Counted from the stretch's first letter, positions 1 to 7,065 are shown. The stretch is DNA of 64,000 nt from Ottelia alismoides (GCA_037367405.1 JAZKJV010010134.1:62001-126000), one strand, 5' to 3'. Notes: generated by a model not told the origin, from the sequence alone. Numbers and translations are program-made.

Positions 1-1
1 A

Positions 2-235
2 GGAGGACTGCGTGCATCGACTCGTATCGCGTGTTCGCCACCGCTGGACGTGATGCGTGAAGTCATGGGCTGCACTACAGAGGACTTTGAGAAGGCCTTC
101 GACAACTCGCTCATTTCGTTCTACGGCAACGTCGCACCACTGAACTCGATCATGCACATCAAACGCAGCGCGAAGCGTCTCAAAGACTATCGCCATGCCA
201 TCAAACTTGCTCGCAAACTCCTTAACGCGTGGTGA
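2..235 (+). CDS. C-terminal part of an unknown protein (cut by window edge)
   Basis: The frame is open from the first bases of the window and ends in a TGA at 233-235, so this is the 3' end of a gene that starts upstream. The visible 77 or so residues end in a basic helical tail rich in Lys and Arg. I do not recognise the family. It ends 3 bases before the ATG of the next gene, so it probably belongs to the same operon as the glycosyltransferase and radical SAM genes. Confidence 0.55.
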   Translation, partial: GGLRASTRIACSPPLDVMREVMGCTTEDFEKAFDNSLISFYGNVAPLNSIMHIKRSAKRLKDYRHAIKLARKLLNAW

Positions 236-238
236 AAC

Positions 239-994
239 ATGGAAGCAACAGTACCCATTCAAGACATTACCTTTTGCATCAAGACCATTCATCGACCTTG
301 GGCCTGCCATCGACTTGTCCAGTCGCTTCGAAAGGAGTTCGGCGAGCCCAAGATCGTCGTCGTTGACGACGGTCTGCCTGAACACTGGTTCTCGCGCAAG
401 TATCCCGAGACCGCTAAACACTGCAAAGTAATTGATCTTGACGAGCACGATGTGGGCGTCGGCGTTGGACGCAATACAGCAATCGACGCCGCAGAAACCG
501 AGTTCATTTTCTTGCTCGATGATGATCAGATCGTAACGCCAGATCTGCATCTTGACCGAGTCTACCAGCGGTTCATTGAGTACGACCTCGACATTCTGGC
601 TGTACGGCAAGGTGCTGGCGGCCGGCCAATGCTATTTAGCCCACTCATGAATGGAACCCGCATCTGGATGCATCGAGGCGAACACAAACGCATCGGCGAA
701 ACCTGTTGGTGCGACATGGTAAGCAACGCGTTTCTTGCGCGACGCGAAACAATCGCACGCATCCGTTGGGACGACGAGATCAAGACCTATGAGCACTGGG
801 AGTTCTTCTATAGAGCGTCCCAGATTGAACATCTGCAAATCGCTGTTGCACTGGATTGCTCGGTAGTCCACGACCACGTAGCAGCCAAGCCATACGGAGC
901 TCTGCGAGCCCGACCCAAGTTCCGCCGGTTGGGACTTCGCAAGCATGGCTTTGATTCACTTCGCTACCCAGGAGGAGGCATCGTCCATGCGTGA
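239..994 (+). CDS. GT-A type glycosyltransferase (family 2/12-like)
   Basis: A 251-residue soluble protein. Residues 10-45 hold a Rossmann-like start (TFCIKTIHRP, then IVVVDDG), and near residue 90 there is FLLDDDQIV, the acidic DxD metal/nucleotide-sugar motif of GT-A glycosyltransferases. A late EHWEFFYR segment fits the catalytic-base region of GT2/GT12 enzymes. No signal peptide or membrane segment is visible, so it should act in the cytoplasm on a nucleotide-sugar donor; the acceptor is unknown. It is clearly paralogous to the next gene (shared FCIKTIHRP and EHW-FF-RA blocks). The downstream gene starts inside its last codons, which implies translational coupling. Confidence 0.75.
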   Translation: MEATVPIQDITFCIKTIHRPWACHRLVQSLRKEFGEPKIVVVDDGLPEHWFSRKYPETAKHCKVIDLDEHDVGVGVGRNTAIDAAETEFIFLLDDDQIVTPDLHLDRVYQRFIEYDLDILAVRQGAGGRPMLFSPLMNGTRIWMHRGEHKRIGETCWCDMVSNAFLARRETIARIRWDDEIKTYEHWEFFYRASQIEHLQIAVALDCSVVHDHVAAKPYGALRARPKFRRLGLRKHGFDSLRYPGGGIVHA

Positions 995-1715
995 TCGCGT
1001 CACATTCTGCATCAAGACCATCCATCGCCCGCATTGCTGCGCGACGCTGGTGCGTAGCATTTACGAGTATTGTGGAGATAACCGTCCGCTGATCTACGTC
1101 CTCGACGATGGCAAAGAAGAACTGCGTTTCTCCAGAGTCTGCCCAGACGAAGCAGTGATGGTCGATCGACTGATCGAGACCGAATATGACATCGGACTGT
1201 CGGCTGGTCGCAATCGTCTCGTTGAAGCCGCGCAAACTCGGATGGTGATCTTCTCCGATGACGATCACGTCGTTGGTCCGCAGACACGACTGAATGATCT
1301 CGTGTTCAAGTTCGAATCGAGTCGCCTCGATCTATTGGCCACACTCAGCAAGCAACCCCATCGTCCGAATCCAGATGGAACGCCTAGGTTGCTCAATTCT
1401 GCAGGTGGAGTACTCCACATTCCGCGTGGCGAGTATCGGCGAGTTGGTGACATTGCCGAGTGTGCCTTCGTTTGTAATTGCTTCGTTGCCCATCGCGACA
1501 TCCTGCAAGCGATCCGGTGGGATGAAGAACTGAAGGTCGACGAGCACTGGGACTTCTTCTGGCGAGCCAAGATTGCCAGCGTCAAGGTTGGCGTCGCGAT
1601 GGACCATGTCTTCCCGCACATCCACGTCGATCCTCCAGCTTACCAGCGACATCGACCAGTGTTCTTAAGAGCTGCACTTCGTAAACACGGATTAAGGAAG
1701 GTACTTTGGAAATGA
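987..1715 (+). CDS. GT-A type glycosyltransferase, paralogue of the preceding gene
   Basis: About 242 residues. I chose the ATG at 987 rather than an upstream ATG at 945 because a strong GGAGGAGG Shine-Dalgarno lies at 971-978 and the start then overlaps the previous stop by 8 bases. It shares TFCIKTIHRPH at the N-terminus, a YVLDDG block, the metal-binding VIFSDDDHV and a late DEHWDFFWRAK with its neighbour. The pair probably arose by tandem duplication and may add two sugars in sequence. Soluble and cytoplasmic by appearance; donor and acceptor cannot be read from sequence. Confidence 0.75.
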   Translation: MRDRVTFCIKTIHRPHCCATLVRSIYEYCGDNRPLIYVLDDGKEELRFSRVCPDEAVMVDRLIETEYDIGLSAGRNRLVEAAQTRMVIFSDDDHVVGPQTRLNDLVFKFESSRLDLLATLSKQPHRPNPDGTPRLLNSAGGVLHIPRGEYRRVGDIAECAFVCNCFVAHRDILQAIRWDEELKVDEHWDFFWRAKIASVKVGVAMDHVFPHIHVDPPAYQRHRPVFLRAALRKHGLRKVLWK

Positions 1716-2731
1716 AACAAGTCATTGCAATTCTGGATCTGCCACCGCGCCGTGCGGTGCCGACGGTACGAGAGAGTGTTGAGGCTGCTGCAGAGCGATG
1801 GAACGTCGAACTGCATTGGATTCGCCGCCCTCTGCAACCATGCCATCCATTTTGGCAAAAGATGTTCGTCTGTGGTGATGTTGCAAAGCGGTTCGGTCCG
1901 TCGCATGTCCTGCAGATCGACAACGACATGGTTATTCGCAGCGACTGTCCATCGCCTTTCGAGTTGGCTCAACCTGGCCAGTTCGCAATGGTAGCCGAAC
2001 GGCAATGCGCCCAGAACCGAATCGACAACGGCGGATGGCAAAAGACTGCGCACGAGATTTGGGCCAAACGTTGTCGACTAAATCCCGCGCCGACTTGGAT
2101 GCATCCCAACGGTGGATTGTATCTGTATGACACTGACACGTTTGCTCGCATGTTCGAGCGAATCATTCAGTACTTGATCGTCACTTTTGGAGCAAACGAT
2201 CAAGCCACCGATGAGTCGCTGATCATCAATCAATTGTGGAACGATCACGCCGAGACCATCACGTTTCTGCCGCCTGACTTCAACGTCAGTATGTTGCAGA
2301 CGCCCGAGTGGGCCACCAATCCAGTAATGCAGTCCTTTGTCTACCATTTCATTGGCCCCAGCAAGCCGCACCTGGATCGATGTCGCTGGGAGCGAAGCAG
2401 TCCACCTGAGTTGCCTTTTCCTGACAACCGTCAATCGATCGAACTGATAAACGAGTGGAAAGACAAGCCGCCAGCGAGCTACGACATTGGCTCAATCTTT
2501 CGACCAGATCTCGCAGCGAATCTTCTGGCTGTTTATCCGAAGCTGCTCGTTTCTGGAACGTGGTCCGATGAACTGACTGTTTACGACGAGAGACTGACGA
2601 GCTTGGATGAAACGTTTTCGTCGCATTTAGTACTAACTCGGTTTCTCATCCGTCTGGGCGTAAATGCGCGTCGATTTAAACTTCAGATCAAGGAAGGCGA
2701 CGATGCAACGCTTCAGCTTGCCCGCTCTTGA
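1712..2731 (+). CDS. Glycosyltransferase-like protein (GT8-type DxD)
   Basis: About 339 residues. The start at ATG 1712 makes a classic ATGA overlap with the previous stop; a TTG at 1706 is an alternative. HVLQIDNDMVIRSD at about residues 70-85 resembles the DxD region of GT8-like enzymes, and WMHPNGGLYLYD resembles their downstream acceptor-side block. The C-terminal 100 residues are not recognisable. Position between two GT-A enzymes and a radical SAM protein suggests action on the same acceptor. Family assignment is moderate because only the DxD neighbourhood is clear. Confidence 0.6.
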   Translation: MKQVIAILDLPPRRAVPTVRESVEAAAERWNVELHWIRRPLQPCHPFWQKMFVCGDVAKRFGPSHVLQIDNDMVIRSDCPSPFELAQPGQFAMVAERQCAQNRIDNGGWQKTAHEIWAKRCRLNPAPTWMHPNGGLYLYDTDTFARMFERIIQYLIVTFGANDQATDESLIINQLWNDHAETITFLPPDFNVSMLQTPEWATNPVMQSFVYHFIGPSKPHLDRCRWERSSPPELPFPDNRQSIELINEWKDKPPASYDIGSIFRPDLAANLLAVYPKLLVSGTWSDELTVYDERLTSLDETFSSHLVLTRFLIRLGVNARRFKLQIKEGDDATLQLARS

Positions 2732-3515
2732 GTACCACGTTGCTCATGGTTGCAATTTGTCCTGCCAGCAGTGCAGCCACTACAGCAATTTTCACTTGGT
2801 AGGCAAGTTGCCAACGCTCGCCAACGCTGAGTCCGAATACTTGCAATGGTCTCAACGACTTAAGCCGACGCGATTCGCATTGCTCGGCGGTGAGCCGTTG
2901 CTCAACCCTGCGATCTTGGAGCACATTCAACTCGCGCGACAACACTGGTACGACAGTGAACTGATGCTGGTCACCAATGGATTCTTTCTGCACCGCTTCC
3001 CTGAGTTGCCGCAGGTCCTCGTTGACACAGAGTGCCAACTTGAAATCAGCCAGCATGGAACACATCAAGACTACATCCAACAGTTCCGTGAAGTGAAAAC
3101 GCTAGTGTGGAATTGGCGTAAGCGGTATCCCAAGCTTCGCATCAACATTCGCAAGTCGCACAAGGGCTGGATGCGGCAATACGACATCATCGATGGCAAG
3201 CCGATGCCGTTCAATTCCAAGCCAGACGCCGCATATCGCGTCTGTATGCAGCGAACATGCACCCAGCTTGTGAATGGCTGTCTCGCTAAATGTCCTGCAC
3301 TCGCATATTGGCCACAGCTAGAGACAAAAGCCCGCCTCGAATCGATTTCGGAGTGGGCTTTGTTCCGTAGTTATGAAGCTTGCCCGCCAACAGCGAGCGA
3401 CGACGAGCTTCGCTCATTCCTCGAAACCAAGTCGATTCCCCAGTGCGCCTTGTGTCCTAGTAGACGCGTCGCGTTTCATCATCCCAGTCCCTTGGAAAGG
3501 AGTAACTTGCAATGA
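2703..3515 (+). CDS. Radical SAM protein
   Basis: About 270 residues. The ATG at 2703 is preferred because AAGGAAG lies at 2690-2697 and this start places the cluster motif near the N-terminus. HGCNLSCQQCSHYS at about residues 14-28 contains the CX3CX2C site that binds the 4Fe-4S cluster for S-adenosylmethionine cleavage. LLGGEPLLNP at about residue 62 is the GGE motif that contacts SAM. Further cysteines cluster near the end (CMQRTC, CLAKC, CALC), compatible with auxiliary-cluster binding, though a full SPASM pattern is not certain. The start lies 29 bases inside the preceding gene and the stop overlaps the next ATG. In such an operon it could modify the Pro-rich protein or a sugar. Confidence 0.8.
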   Translation: MQRFSLPALEYHVAHGCNLSCQQCSHYSNFHLVGKLPTLANAESEYLQWSQRLKPTRFALLGGEPLLNPAILEHIQLARQHWYDSELMLVTNGFFLHRFPELPQVLVDTECQLEISQHGTHQDYIQQFREVKTLVWNWRKRYPKLRINIRKSHKGWMRQYDIIDGKPMPFNSKPDAAYRVCMQRTCTQLVNGCLAKCPALAYWPQLETKARLESISEWALFRSYEACPPTASDDELRSFLETKSIPQCALCPSRRVAFHHPSPLERSNLQ

Positions 3516-3880
3516 TTGATAAGTTCAAACCCAAACTACCTCGCTTGCCGTATCCGTTCATTCCACCATTCGATCCGCCGGCAGAACAACCTCCGTACAT
3601 TCCACCGGAGAGTTCTGGAGGCGACGATGAAGGGTCTTCAAGCGAAGACCCAGGCCCACGTCCACCATGGTGGCCCGAGGATTGGCCTTGGCCGCCTCCA
3701 CCGGATGAACCTGTGGTTATTGAAGCGCCACCTCCACTACCCAACATCATTTGGCCGCGACTCCCACCAGATCATCCCTACCACCTGCCACCAGGTTATC
3801 ACTATCCCGACAATCTGCCCGAAGGCCATCCAGGTCATTACTACCCAGGCATGCCACCGTATCCAGTGATTGCTCCTTGA
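3512..3880 (+). CDS. Pro/Trp/Tyr-rich small protein, possible substrate of the operon
   Basis: 122 residues with an unusually biased composition: repeated PP, PPY, PPF, WPW and HPYH segments around a short acidic Ser/Gly/Asp stretch near residues 30-45. No signal peptide, membrane helix or Cys is evident. A good Shine-Dalgarno (GGAAAGGAG at 3494-3502) precedes the ATG, which overlaps the radical SAM stop as ATGA, so it is surely translated with the operon. The last ten codons and the stop lie inside the large inverted duplication that begins at 3849. It may be a structural protein or a modified peptide substrate; no family is recognised. Confidence 0.6.
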   Translation: MIDKFKPKLPRLPYPFIPPFDPPAEQPPYIPPESSGGDDEGSSSEDPGPRPPWWPEDWPWPPPPDEPVVIEAPPPLPNIIWPRLPPDHPYHLPPGYHYPDNLPEGHPGHYYPGMPPYPVIAP

Positions 3881-4279
3881 TGCTTGCCGTCTTGTAGTTG
3901 AGACCTTAGTAAGCGTTGAATCGGAAGTTGCAGAATTATTTTCAACCCATGGATACTTTTGCTGCAGACGTTCGTTTAATCTACTGACGACATGCAACTG
4001 CAATTTTTTCGTGAACTCGAAATTTTCGCGAACCAATGCAGGAGATGAGCGTCTATATCTGCAGCAAGCGACGAATACGGTCGCGGAACAAGGAATCTGA
4101 AAAGCAATCAATCACTGGATACGAGATCATGTCTTCAATACGGCCCAGTTACCTAAGGTCAACACTGACCGAACGATTTAATGGATCGAAGGGTTGTATC
4201 GTGTCGCAAGACGCGAATACGCTCCCCTTGCATCCACATCGGAGGTAACACTCGGCCGTACTAACGAAGCAACGTTGGC
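3881..4279 (+). other. Conserved leader upstream of the tRNA array
   Basis: About 400 bases without a convincing gene, conserved in the inverted copy at 56113-56545. A 70-codon reading frame (4036-4248) is open in both copies, but its differences are mostly amino-acid changing and the C-termini diverge. I therefore favour a non-coding leader or promoter region that ends in the terminator at 4280. Confidence 0.45.
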
Positions 4280-4317
4280 GAACCCGGTGTTACCCCAAGT
4301 GACACCGGGTTTTTTCG
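4280..4317 (+). terminator. Rho-independent terminator ahead of the tRNA array
   Basis: AACCCGGTGT pairs with ACACCGGGTT across an 11-base loop and is followed by T6. The same hairpin is kept on the minus strand at 56076-56112. It would end a transcript from the leader before the first tRNA. Confidence 0.85.
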
Positions 4318-4346
4318 TGCCCATTTCCAACGTTTTACATGCAGAT

Positions 4347-4418
4347 GGACTGGTAGCTGAGACGGTATAGCGCTGGCCTGAAGAGCCGGAGAGGAGGGTT
4401 CGAGCACCTCCCAGTCCA
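4347..4418 (+). tRNA. tRNA-Phe(GAA)
   Basis: Acceptor GGACTGG/CCAGTCC with discriminator A, anticodon loop CTGAAGA, T loop TTCGAGC. No CCA is encoded; CT follows, as for most genes of this array. Confidence 0.9.
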
Positions 4419-4488
4419 CTGAATGCGTTGCTTGCAAAAACACTTTGAGAATAACTGCGCTAGAGGTGCGCACCTACATAACCAATAT

Positions 4489-4561
4489 GGCTCGTTCAAC
4501 TTCTGGTGAGGTTGCTGGCCTTTCAAGCCAGCTAGGTCGGGTTCGAATCCCACACGAGTCA
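4489..4561 (+). tRNA. tRNA-Glu(TTC)
   Basis: Acceptor GGCTCGT/ACGAGTC, discriminator A, anticodon stem CTGGC/GCCAG with loop CTTTCAA. The two outer T-stem pairs are weak. Confidence 0.85.
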
Positions 4562-4576
4562 CTGACAAATACGAAT

Positions 4577-4644
4577 GGGCTTGCCGACGGGTCGGCGCTT
4601 TGACTTGCACTCAAGGCTTCAGGGTTCAACTCCCTGCAGGTCCA
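4577..4644 (+). tRNA. tRNA-Ala(TGC), short D arm
   Basis: Acceptor GGGCTTG/CAGGTCC with wobble pairs, anticodon loop CTTGCAC, T stem CAGGG/CCCTG. Only 68 nt long because the D arm is reduced. The same short form is kept in the right copy. Confidence 0.75.
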
Positions 4645-4660
4645 CTGACAACACAACTAT

Positions 4661-4732
4661 CGGGCGTGAAGTGTAATGGCTGGCACAGGTCGTTTGGGGC
4701 GATCGAGAGCGGTTCGATTCCGACACACCCGA
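4661..4732 (+). tRNA. tRNA-Pro(TGG)
   Basis: Starts with C1-G72 as proline tRNAs do. Anticodon loop TTTGGGG; discriminator A. The acceptor carries one C-A mismatch, and the right-copy version is strongly diverged. Confidence 0.75.
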
Positions 4733-4743
4733 CTTAACGAGAT

Positions 4744-4814
4744 GGTAGTCGAGGGCTGGAGCCCATATCCGTCTGATAAGCGGATCGCGCTGAGTTCAAT
4801 TCTCGGGGCTACCA
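4744..4814 (+). tRNA. tRNA-Ile(GAT)
   Basis: Acceptor GGTAGTC/GGCTACC, D stem GGGC/GCCC, anticodon loop CTGATAA, discriminator A. The right copy of this gene is disrupted in the anticodon arm. Confidence 0.85.
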
Positions 4815-4890
4815 CTGAAGAACAAACAACACAAAGGAGAACACGATGCAATTGCTTAGTCGCTTGAAACGCATAGCCATAACCATTCAT

Positions 4891-4962
4891 GAGGTTGTGG
4901 TGTAGCGGCAGCACAGCGGACTTTTAATCCGCAAAGCGTGGGTTCGAATCCCACCGGCCTCA
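4891..4962 (+). tRNA. tRNA-Lys(TTT)
   Basis: Acceptor GAGGTTG/CGGCCTC, anticodon stem GCGGA/TCCGC with loop CTTTTAA, T stem GTGGG/CCCAC, discriminator A. Confidence 0.9.
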
Positions 4963-4969
4963 CTCATCA

Positions 4970-5042
4970 CGGCGTGTAGCTCAGTGGTGAGAGCGGCGTC
5001 CTTATAAGACGTGAGTAGAAGGTTCGATTCCCTCCACGCCGA
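4970..5042 (+). tRNA. tRNA-Ile(TAT), rare anticodon
   Basis: Acceptor CGGCGTG/CACGCCG, canonical D arm GCTC/GAGC, anticodon stem GCGTC/GACGT with loop CTTATAA, so the anticodon is UAU. Most bacteria read AUA with a lysidine-modified CAU tRNA instead. The anticodon is kept in the right copy. Confidence 0.85.
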
Positions 5043-5063
5043 CTTGGAAGACAAAACACAAAT

Positions 5064-5136
5064 GGGATTGTGGCAGACAGGGTAATGCACCGGTCTCTTA
5101 AACCGGCCGATGTGGGTTCGATGCCCACCGATCCCA
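5064..5136 (+). tRNA. tRNA-Lys(CTT)
   Basis: Acceptor GGGATTG/CGATCCC, anticodon stem CCGGT/ACCGG with loop CTCTTAA, discriminator A. Confidence 0.9.
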
Positions 5137-5147
5137 CTGAATGAATA

Positions 5148-5220
5148 AGCACTGATGGTCTAGTGGAATGACACCGCTTTCGTAAAGCGGCTGCGTGAGT
5201 TCGATTCTCACTCGGTGCTC
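5148..5220 (+). tRNA. tRNA-Thr(CGT)
   Basis: Acceptor AGCACTG/CGGTGCT, anticodon stem CCGCT/AGCGG with loop TTCGTAA. Absent from the right copy, where a compact hairpin element occupies its place. Confidence 0.85.
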
Positions 5221-5254
5221 TTGATCTTTGACAATTTGGTTGAGCCAACAAAAG

Positions 5255-5325
5255 GCGTCCATGGTGTAGTGGTAACCCATCTCCTTGCCAAGGAGGAATT
5301 GCGAGTTCGATTCTCGCTGGACGCT
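5255..5325 (+). tRNA. tRNA-Gly(GCC)
   Basis: Acceptor GCGTCCA/TGGACGC, discriminator T as usual for glycine, anticodon loop TTGCCAA, T stem GCGAG/CTCGC. Confidence 0.9.
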
Positions 5326-5335
5326 CTTCAGTTAT

Positions 5336-5410
5336 CAGGGTGTGGGAAAGCCTGGCTACTCCGCGTGCTTCGGGAGCACGAGATCGTCGGTTCAAATCCG
5401 ACCATCCTGA
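5336..5410 (+). tRNA. tRNA-Pro(CGG)
   Basis: Acceptor CAGGGTG/CATCCTG with C1-G72, anticodon stem CGTGC/GCACG with loop TTCGGGA. Missing from the right copy, where an S23 element lies instead. Confidence 0.9.
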
Positions 5411-5426
5411 CTGTTATGAAACATAT

Positions 5427-5501
5427 TCCGGTGGGTCCTGTGTTGGTACGGGAAGGCGACTGTTAATCGCCCAGACGCAGGTTCGATTCCTGCTGCCGGA
5501 G
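5427..5501 (+). tRNA. tRNA-Asn(GTT)
   Basis: Acceptor TCCGGTG/TGCCGGA, discriminator G, anticodon stem GGCGA/TCGCC with loop CTGTTAA. Confidence 0.9.
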
Positions 5502-5511
5502 CTTTTTATGT

Positions 5512-5596
5512 GGAAGGGCAAGCCGATTGGCGACGGCTCTCCGTTCGAAGCGGAGCGAGCATAACTGCCTTGCGAGTTCGACTCTCGCTCCTTCCG
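5512..5596 (+). tRNA. tRNA-Ser(CGA)
   Basis: Class II tRNA with a long variable arm. Acceptor GGAAGGG/TCCTTCC, discriminator G, anticodon stem CTCCG/CGGAG with loop TTCGAAG. The right copy carries an insertion in its variable arm. Confidence 0.9.
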
Positions 5597-5613
5597 CCTT
5601 GCGTTAGATGTAT

Positions 5614-5685
5614 GTGCCATTGGCCGAGCGGCAGAGGTCCTGGACTTCCAATCCGGTAAGGTCGGTTCGACTCCGACATGGCACT
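5614..5685 (+). tRNA. tRNA-Gly(TCC)
   Basis: Acceptor GTGCCAT/ATGGCAC, discriminator T, anticodon loop CTTCCAA, T stem GTCGG/CCGAC. Confidence 0.9.
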
Positions 5686-5686
5686 C

Positions 5687-5758
5687 TCGGGTGTTGACTA
5701 ATGGTAAGTCAGCTGTCTTTGAAGCAACTCTATGGAGGTTCGACTCCTCCCGCCCGCG
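5687..5758 (+). tRNA. tRNA-Gln(TTG)
   Basis: Acceptor TCGGGTG/CGCCCGC with an unpaired first position (glutamine tRNAs often have a weak 1-72 pair), discriminator G, anticodon loop CTTTGAA. Missing from the right copy. Confidence 0.8.
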
Positions 5759-5786
5759 CTGAAAGAACAAATCAATACTTCAATAC

Positions 5787-5861
5787 TCCGGAGTAGCAAC
5801 TGTTGGTCGTTGCATCTGGCTCTGAACCAGAAGCTCGCAGGTTCGATTCCTGTCTCCGGTG
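5787..5861 (+). tRNA. tRNA-Gln(CTG)
   Basis: Acceptor TCCGGAG/CTCCGGT with a 1-72 mismatch, discriminator G, anticodon stem TCTGG/CCAGA with loop CTCTGAA. Confidence 0.85.
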
Positions 5862-5863
5862 CT

Positions 5864-5936
5864 GTGGCCGTCCTGTATTGGTTCAGGAACTTGGCTGTGA
5901 ACCAAGTTTATGTCGGTTCAATTCCGATCGGTCACC
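5864..5936 (+). tRNA. tRNA-His(GTG)
   Basis: Acceptor GTGGCCG/CGGTCAC, discriminator C, anticodon stem CTTGG/CCAAG with loop CTGTGAA. The base at -1 is T here, whereas the right copy encodes the usual G-1. Confidence 0.9.
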
Positions 5937-5949
5937 CTTCATCAATGAA

Positions 5950-6022
5950 GCCCTTGAATCCATCTGGTGGTGGAGCTTGACTGTCGATCAAGTCGTGGCG
6001 AGTTCGATCCTCGTCAAGGGCG
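5950..6022 (+). tRNA. tRNA-Asp(GTC)
   Basis: Acceptor GCCCTTG/CAAGGGC, discriminator G, anticodon stem CTTGA/TCAAG with loop CTGTCGA. Confidence 0.9.
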
Positions 6023-6033
6023 CTTGCTCGTAT

Positions 6034-6116
6034 GGAAGACATCCGGCTGAATTAGGAGGCTGTCTTGAAAACAGCTGGAGCTAACACGCTTCGGGGTTCG
6101 AGTCCCTGGTGTTCCG
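6034..6116 (+). tRNA. tRNA-Ser(TGA)
   Basis: Class II. Anticodon stem GCTGT/ACAGC with loop CTTGAAA, discriminator G. The acceptor GGAAGAC/GTGTTCC has a G-G mismatch that is a normal pair in the right copy. Confidence 0.85.
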
Positions 6117-6133
6117 CTTAGTTAGACATACAC

Positions 6134-6206
6134 AGTCCTGTGGCCCAGCGGCGAAGGCACCTGGCTTACACCCAGTCGATCGACGGTTCGAGTCCGTCCA
6201 GGACTA
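6134..6206 (+). tRNA. tRNA-Val(TAC)
   Basis: Acceptor AGTCCTG/CAGGACT, discriminator A, anticodon loop CTTACAC, T stem GACGG/CCGTC. Confidence 0.85.
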
Positions 6207-6217
6207 CTGATTGAATT

Positions 6218-6288
6218 GGCGCTACTCCGCTTGGTGCGGGACATGTCTGCAAAACATGTTGCCTTGAGTTCGAATCTCAATAGCGTCT
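6218..6288 (+). tRNA. tRNA-Cys(GCA)
   Basis: Acceptor GGCGCTA/TAGCGTC, discriminator T, anticodon stem CATGT/ACATG with loop CTGCAAA. The right copy has a completely different acceptor stem. Confidence 0.85.
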
Positions 6289-6298
6289 CTCGAAGAAT

Positions 6299-6371
6299 GG
6301 TGTGGTACGCCAACGGCTGAGCGGCTTGTCTTAGGAACAAGTGTTTGTGGGTTCGAATCCCACCTGCACCA
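6299..6371 (+). tRNA. tRNA-Leu(TAG) with short variable loop
   Basis: Acceptor GGTGTGG/CTGCACC, discriminator A, anticodon stem CTTGT/ACAAG with loop CTTAGGA. The variable loop is only 5 nt, so this is a class I leucine-anticodon tRNA, unusual for bacteria. Confidence 0.8.
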
Positions 6372-6384
6372 CTAGGTAAAAAAT

Positions 6385-6457
6385 GTCTGTGAAGTGTAGT
6401 GGATACGCACGCGACCCTGCGAAGGTCGAAGATCAGGTTCGATTCCTGACATGGACA
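6385..6457 (+). tRNA. tRNA-Arg(GCG), rare anticodon
   Basis: Acceptor GTCTGTG/CATGGAC, discriminator A, anticodon stem CGACC/GGTCG with loop CTGCGAA. Bacteria normally use an ACG (inosine) tRNA for these codons. Confidence 0.8.
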
Positions 6458-6471
6458 CTGATGAACAATAT

Positions 6472-6544
6472 GGCTTGCGAGTGTGATGGATTCGCACGAC
6501 AGTCTTCGAAACTGTTAGACAAGGTTCGATTCCTTGGCGAGCTA
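6472..6544 (+). tRNA. tRNA-Arg(TCG)
   Basis: Anticodon stem ACAGT/ACTGT with loop CTTCGAA, T stem CAAGG/CCTTG, acceptor GGCTTGC/GCGAGCT with wobble pairs, discriminator A. Confidence 0.85.
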
Positions 6545-6556
6545 CTTTCTGTAAAT

Positions 6557-6630
6557 GGTGCGGTGCGCTAATTGGCATAGCGGCTGAGCTCAAACCTCAG
6601 TGTTTGTGGGTTCGAGTCCCACCCTCACCA
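6557..6630 (+). tRNA. tRNA-Leu(CAA) with short variable loop
   Basis: Anticodon stem CTGAG/CTCAG around loop CTCAAAC, T stem GTGGG/CCCAC, discriminator A. Class I variable loop; one acceptor mismatch, also present in the right copy. Confidence 0.75.
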
Positions 6631-6639
6631 CTTGCGTTT

Positions 6640-6713
6640 GACGTGGTACGCGAACTGGTACAGCGGCGAAGCTTAAACCTTCGCGATTGCGGGTTCGAAT
6701 CCCGCCTGCGTCA
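6640..6713 (+). tRNA. tRNA-Leu(TAA) with short variable loop
   Basis: Acceptor GACGTGG/CTGCGTC, anticodon stem CGAAG/CTTCG with loop CTTAAAC, T stem GCGGG/CCCGC, discriminator A. Class I variable loop. Confidence 0.8.
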
Positions 6714-6726
6714 CTGTCGAAAACTT

Positions 6727-6811
6727 GGGTCGATTGGACTTGGGAGTCCAAGCTGTCTGTAAAACAGTCGCTCCTCGATGAGCAATGTAGGTTCGATTCC
6801 TTCTCGGCCCA
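6727..6811 (+). tRNA. tRNA-Tyr(GTA)
   Basis: Class II with a long variable arm. Acceptor GGGTCGA/TCGGCCC, anticodon stem GCTGT/ACAGT with loop CTGTAAA, discriminator A. Confidence 0.9.
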
Positions 6812-6824
6812 CTGAAGTAAATTT

Positions 6825-6898
6825 GGCTCGGTGCGATGTTGGTATTTGCAGTCAGCCCCTCAAGCTGGCGCTCGCCGGTTCGATTCCGGTCCGAGTCA
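6825..6898 (+). tRNA. tRNA-Glu(CTC)
   Basis: Acceptor GGCTCGG/CCGAGTC, anticodon stem TCAGC/GCTGG with loop CCCTCAA, T stem GCCGG/CCGGT, discriminator A. Confidence 0.85.
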
Positions 6899-6907
6899 CT
6901 TCGTAAT

Positions 6908-6990
6908 CACGATGTGGTGGAACTGGTATACACGCGACGCTCAGAACGTCGTGCCATCAAGGCGTAGGAGTTCGACTCTCCTCTTCGTGA
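6908..6990 (+). tRNA. tRNA-Leu(CAG), long variable arm
   Basis: The only class II leucine tRNA of the array. Anticodon stem CGACG/CGTCG with loop CTCAGAA, discriminator A, one acceptor mismatch. Missing from the right copy, where an S23 element lies. Confidence 0.85.
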
Positions 6991-6997
6991 CTCTCAT

Positions 6998-7065
6998 TGC
7001 AGGCTAGTTGGTACTGAGCTGACTTTCATAAGGTCGGTAACCCGGTTCGATTCCGGGGCTTGCAA
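6998..7065 (+). tRNA. tRNA with CAT anticodon (Met or Ile2), first copy
   Basis: Acceptor TGCAGGC/GCTTGCA, anticodon loop TTCATAA, T stem CCCGG/CCGGG, discriminator A. The D arm is short. Elongator Met and lysidine-type Ile cannot be told apart by eye. Confidence 0.75.

Noticed and set aside
4036..4248. A 70-codon gene in the array leader, open in both copies
   Set aside because: Differences between copies are mainly amino-acid changing, the C-termini differ, and there is no clear ribosome binding site or family.
4846..4905. A 19-codon peptide with a good AAAGGAG site before tRNA-Lys
   Set aside because: It runs into the tRNA, is not kept in the right copy and has no other support.
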